The position numbers and the translations under genes are program-made. DNA of 64,000 nucleotides. Source: Diphasiastrum complanatum. Its lineage: Eukaryota; Streptophyta; Lycopodiopsida; Lycopodiales; Lycopodiaceae. The stretch is from NCBI GenBank assembly GCA_029204225.1, contig CM055098.1, positions 51,529,312 to 51,593,311 of the forward strand, in the 5' to 3' direction. Each line of letters starts with the position of its first letter. Position 1 is the stretch's first letter. Below the pieces are notes generated by a model. That model did not search any database. It was not told the DNA's origin and worked only from the letters and a program-made list of their open reading frames with translations. Below, one piece after another: positions 63,251 through 64,000 of the stretch.

Positions 63251-64000
63251 TAGTTGGTTGTTATTTTTAGTAAGATTTCCATTTATGGTGATATTTGGAT
63301 ATTTGATCAAGTTCTAGCATGATTATGCATTGCACTGTTGATCAAATCTTACTAACCTTTGTTTTAGTTGAAATTGTGGATCAGAAGCATATTTCAGGTC
63401 TATTGAAGATCAGAGGCTGAGAAGAAGCTATTTTGGATCAGATCATAAAACCTAATCATTTGTTGATTGTGAGGCTTGTGCATACTCAATACTAACAATG
63501 TTCTGTTCAATGTATTGTTGACAATCTCCACTTCTGTGGATGAACACTCTCCTTTGTGGATGGACACTCTCCTTAAGTGGATGAACCTTCTCCTTAAGTG
63601 GATGAAAAATACTCTTTGAGTGATTTTGTATTTTTCCAAAAGGTTGAGCAAAGCTCCCACTTGGATGAAAGATCCCATTTCGAATGAACAGATTGTCAAC
63701 AATTTTTTGCATAAATTTTGGTGTACTTTGTTAAGCATGTAAGTAAGTCTCCTTATGTAGTTTGATTGGAGCATTTGTTGGAAGGTTTTAACCATTATGC
63801 AAATGTGTTTTCAGGTTCTTAACAGGTTGAGGAACATTCTCATGTGAAGTGATCTTAGATCTACATCTAAACACCAAGATTTGACAAGCTAGTGAAGCTA
63901 GTCTTGTGATTTACTAAGTGTGCTCTTTCATTCACCTCTAAAGCTTGTATTTATCATTTGTTGGAGTTTATAAACTTTTAGAAGTGTGGTTTACATGTGG
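63251..64000 (+). other. leader region of the 290-bp-LTR element (copy 3), runs off window
   Basis: Reverse complement of about 18480-19230. The 21-bp minisatellite is at about 63535-63610. No coding content claimed. Confidence 0.55.

Overview
The window is nuclear DNA of a seed plant, most likely a flowering plant with a repeat-rich genome. The signs are plant-type LTR retrotransposons (Ty1/copia and Ty3/gypsy) with initiator-Met-tRNA primer sites, plant CACTA (En/Spm) transposons carrying TNP2-type and Ptta-type genes, long (GA)n arrays, and one spliced host gene with GT-AG introns. I cannot name the species. No bacterial genes, rRNA, tRNA or CRISPR array were recognised.

Layout. 1-4711: minus-strand copia element with 5' LTR, primer site, leader and most of gag-pol, broken by two one-base frameshifts and cut by the window edge. 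4.8-10.1 kb: decayed minus-strand gypsy pieces, one GA array and unassigned DNA. 10.26-12.55 kb: a 5'-truncated copia with a 782-bp 3' LTR. 12.85-20.6 kb: block copy 1, made of a CACTA element (divergent Ptta-type and TNP2 genes), a TNP2/gypsy-RT chimeric ORF, a 290-bp LTR with primer site, a gag-protease relic and a CT array. 20.6-24.6 kb: another minus-strand gypsy relic with LTR. 25.45-30.66 kb: the only convincing host gene, a four-exon CCHC zinc-knuckle plus KH-domain RNA-binding protein, apparently intact. 31-37 kb: gypsy and copia scraps and three copies of an unnamed dispersed repeat. 37.0-47.04 kb: block copy 2 in the opposite orientation, with an internal 3.7-kb inversion that splits TNP2. 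47.04-49.5 kb: a copia leader scrap joined to a second, different TNP2 relic. 49.5-56.2 kb: two direct repeats of about 1.9 kb containing gypsy RT/RNase H pieces, flanking a compound GA/GT satellite. 56.4-58.7 kb: inverted twin of the 10.26-12.55 kb copia. 58.7-59.75 kb: copia RNase H end plus a 757-bp LTR. 59.75-64 kb: block copy 3, running off the window.

No mobile-element gene seen here is intact, so nothing in the window looks autonomous. The most notable content is structural: a mosaic block (CACTA + chimeric ORF + small LTR element + microsatellite) present in three copies and two orientations, an inversion within one copy, a transposase/reverse-transcriptase chimeric ORF kept in two copies, a phased CCAAT-box array in an LTR, and an in-frame duplication in the KH exon of the host gene. 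I did not find a convincing new biological system. Statements of similarity between copies come from reading by eye, not from alignment scores.
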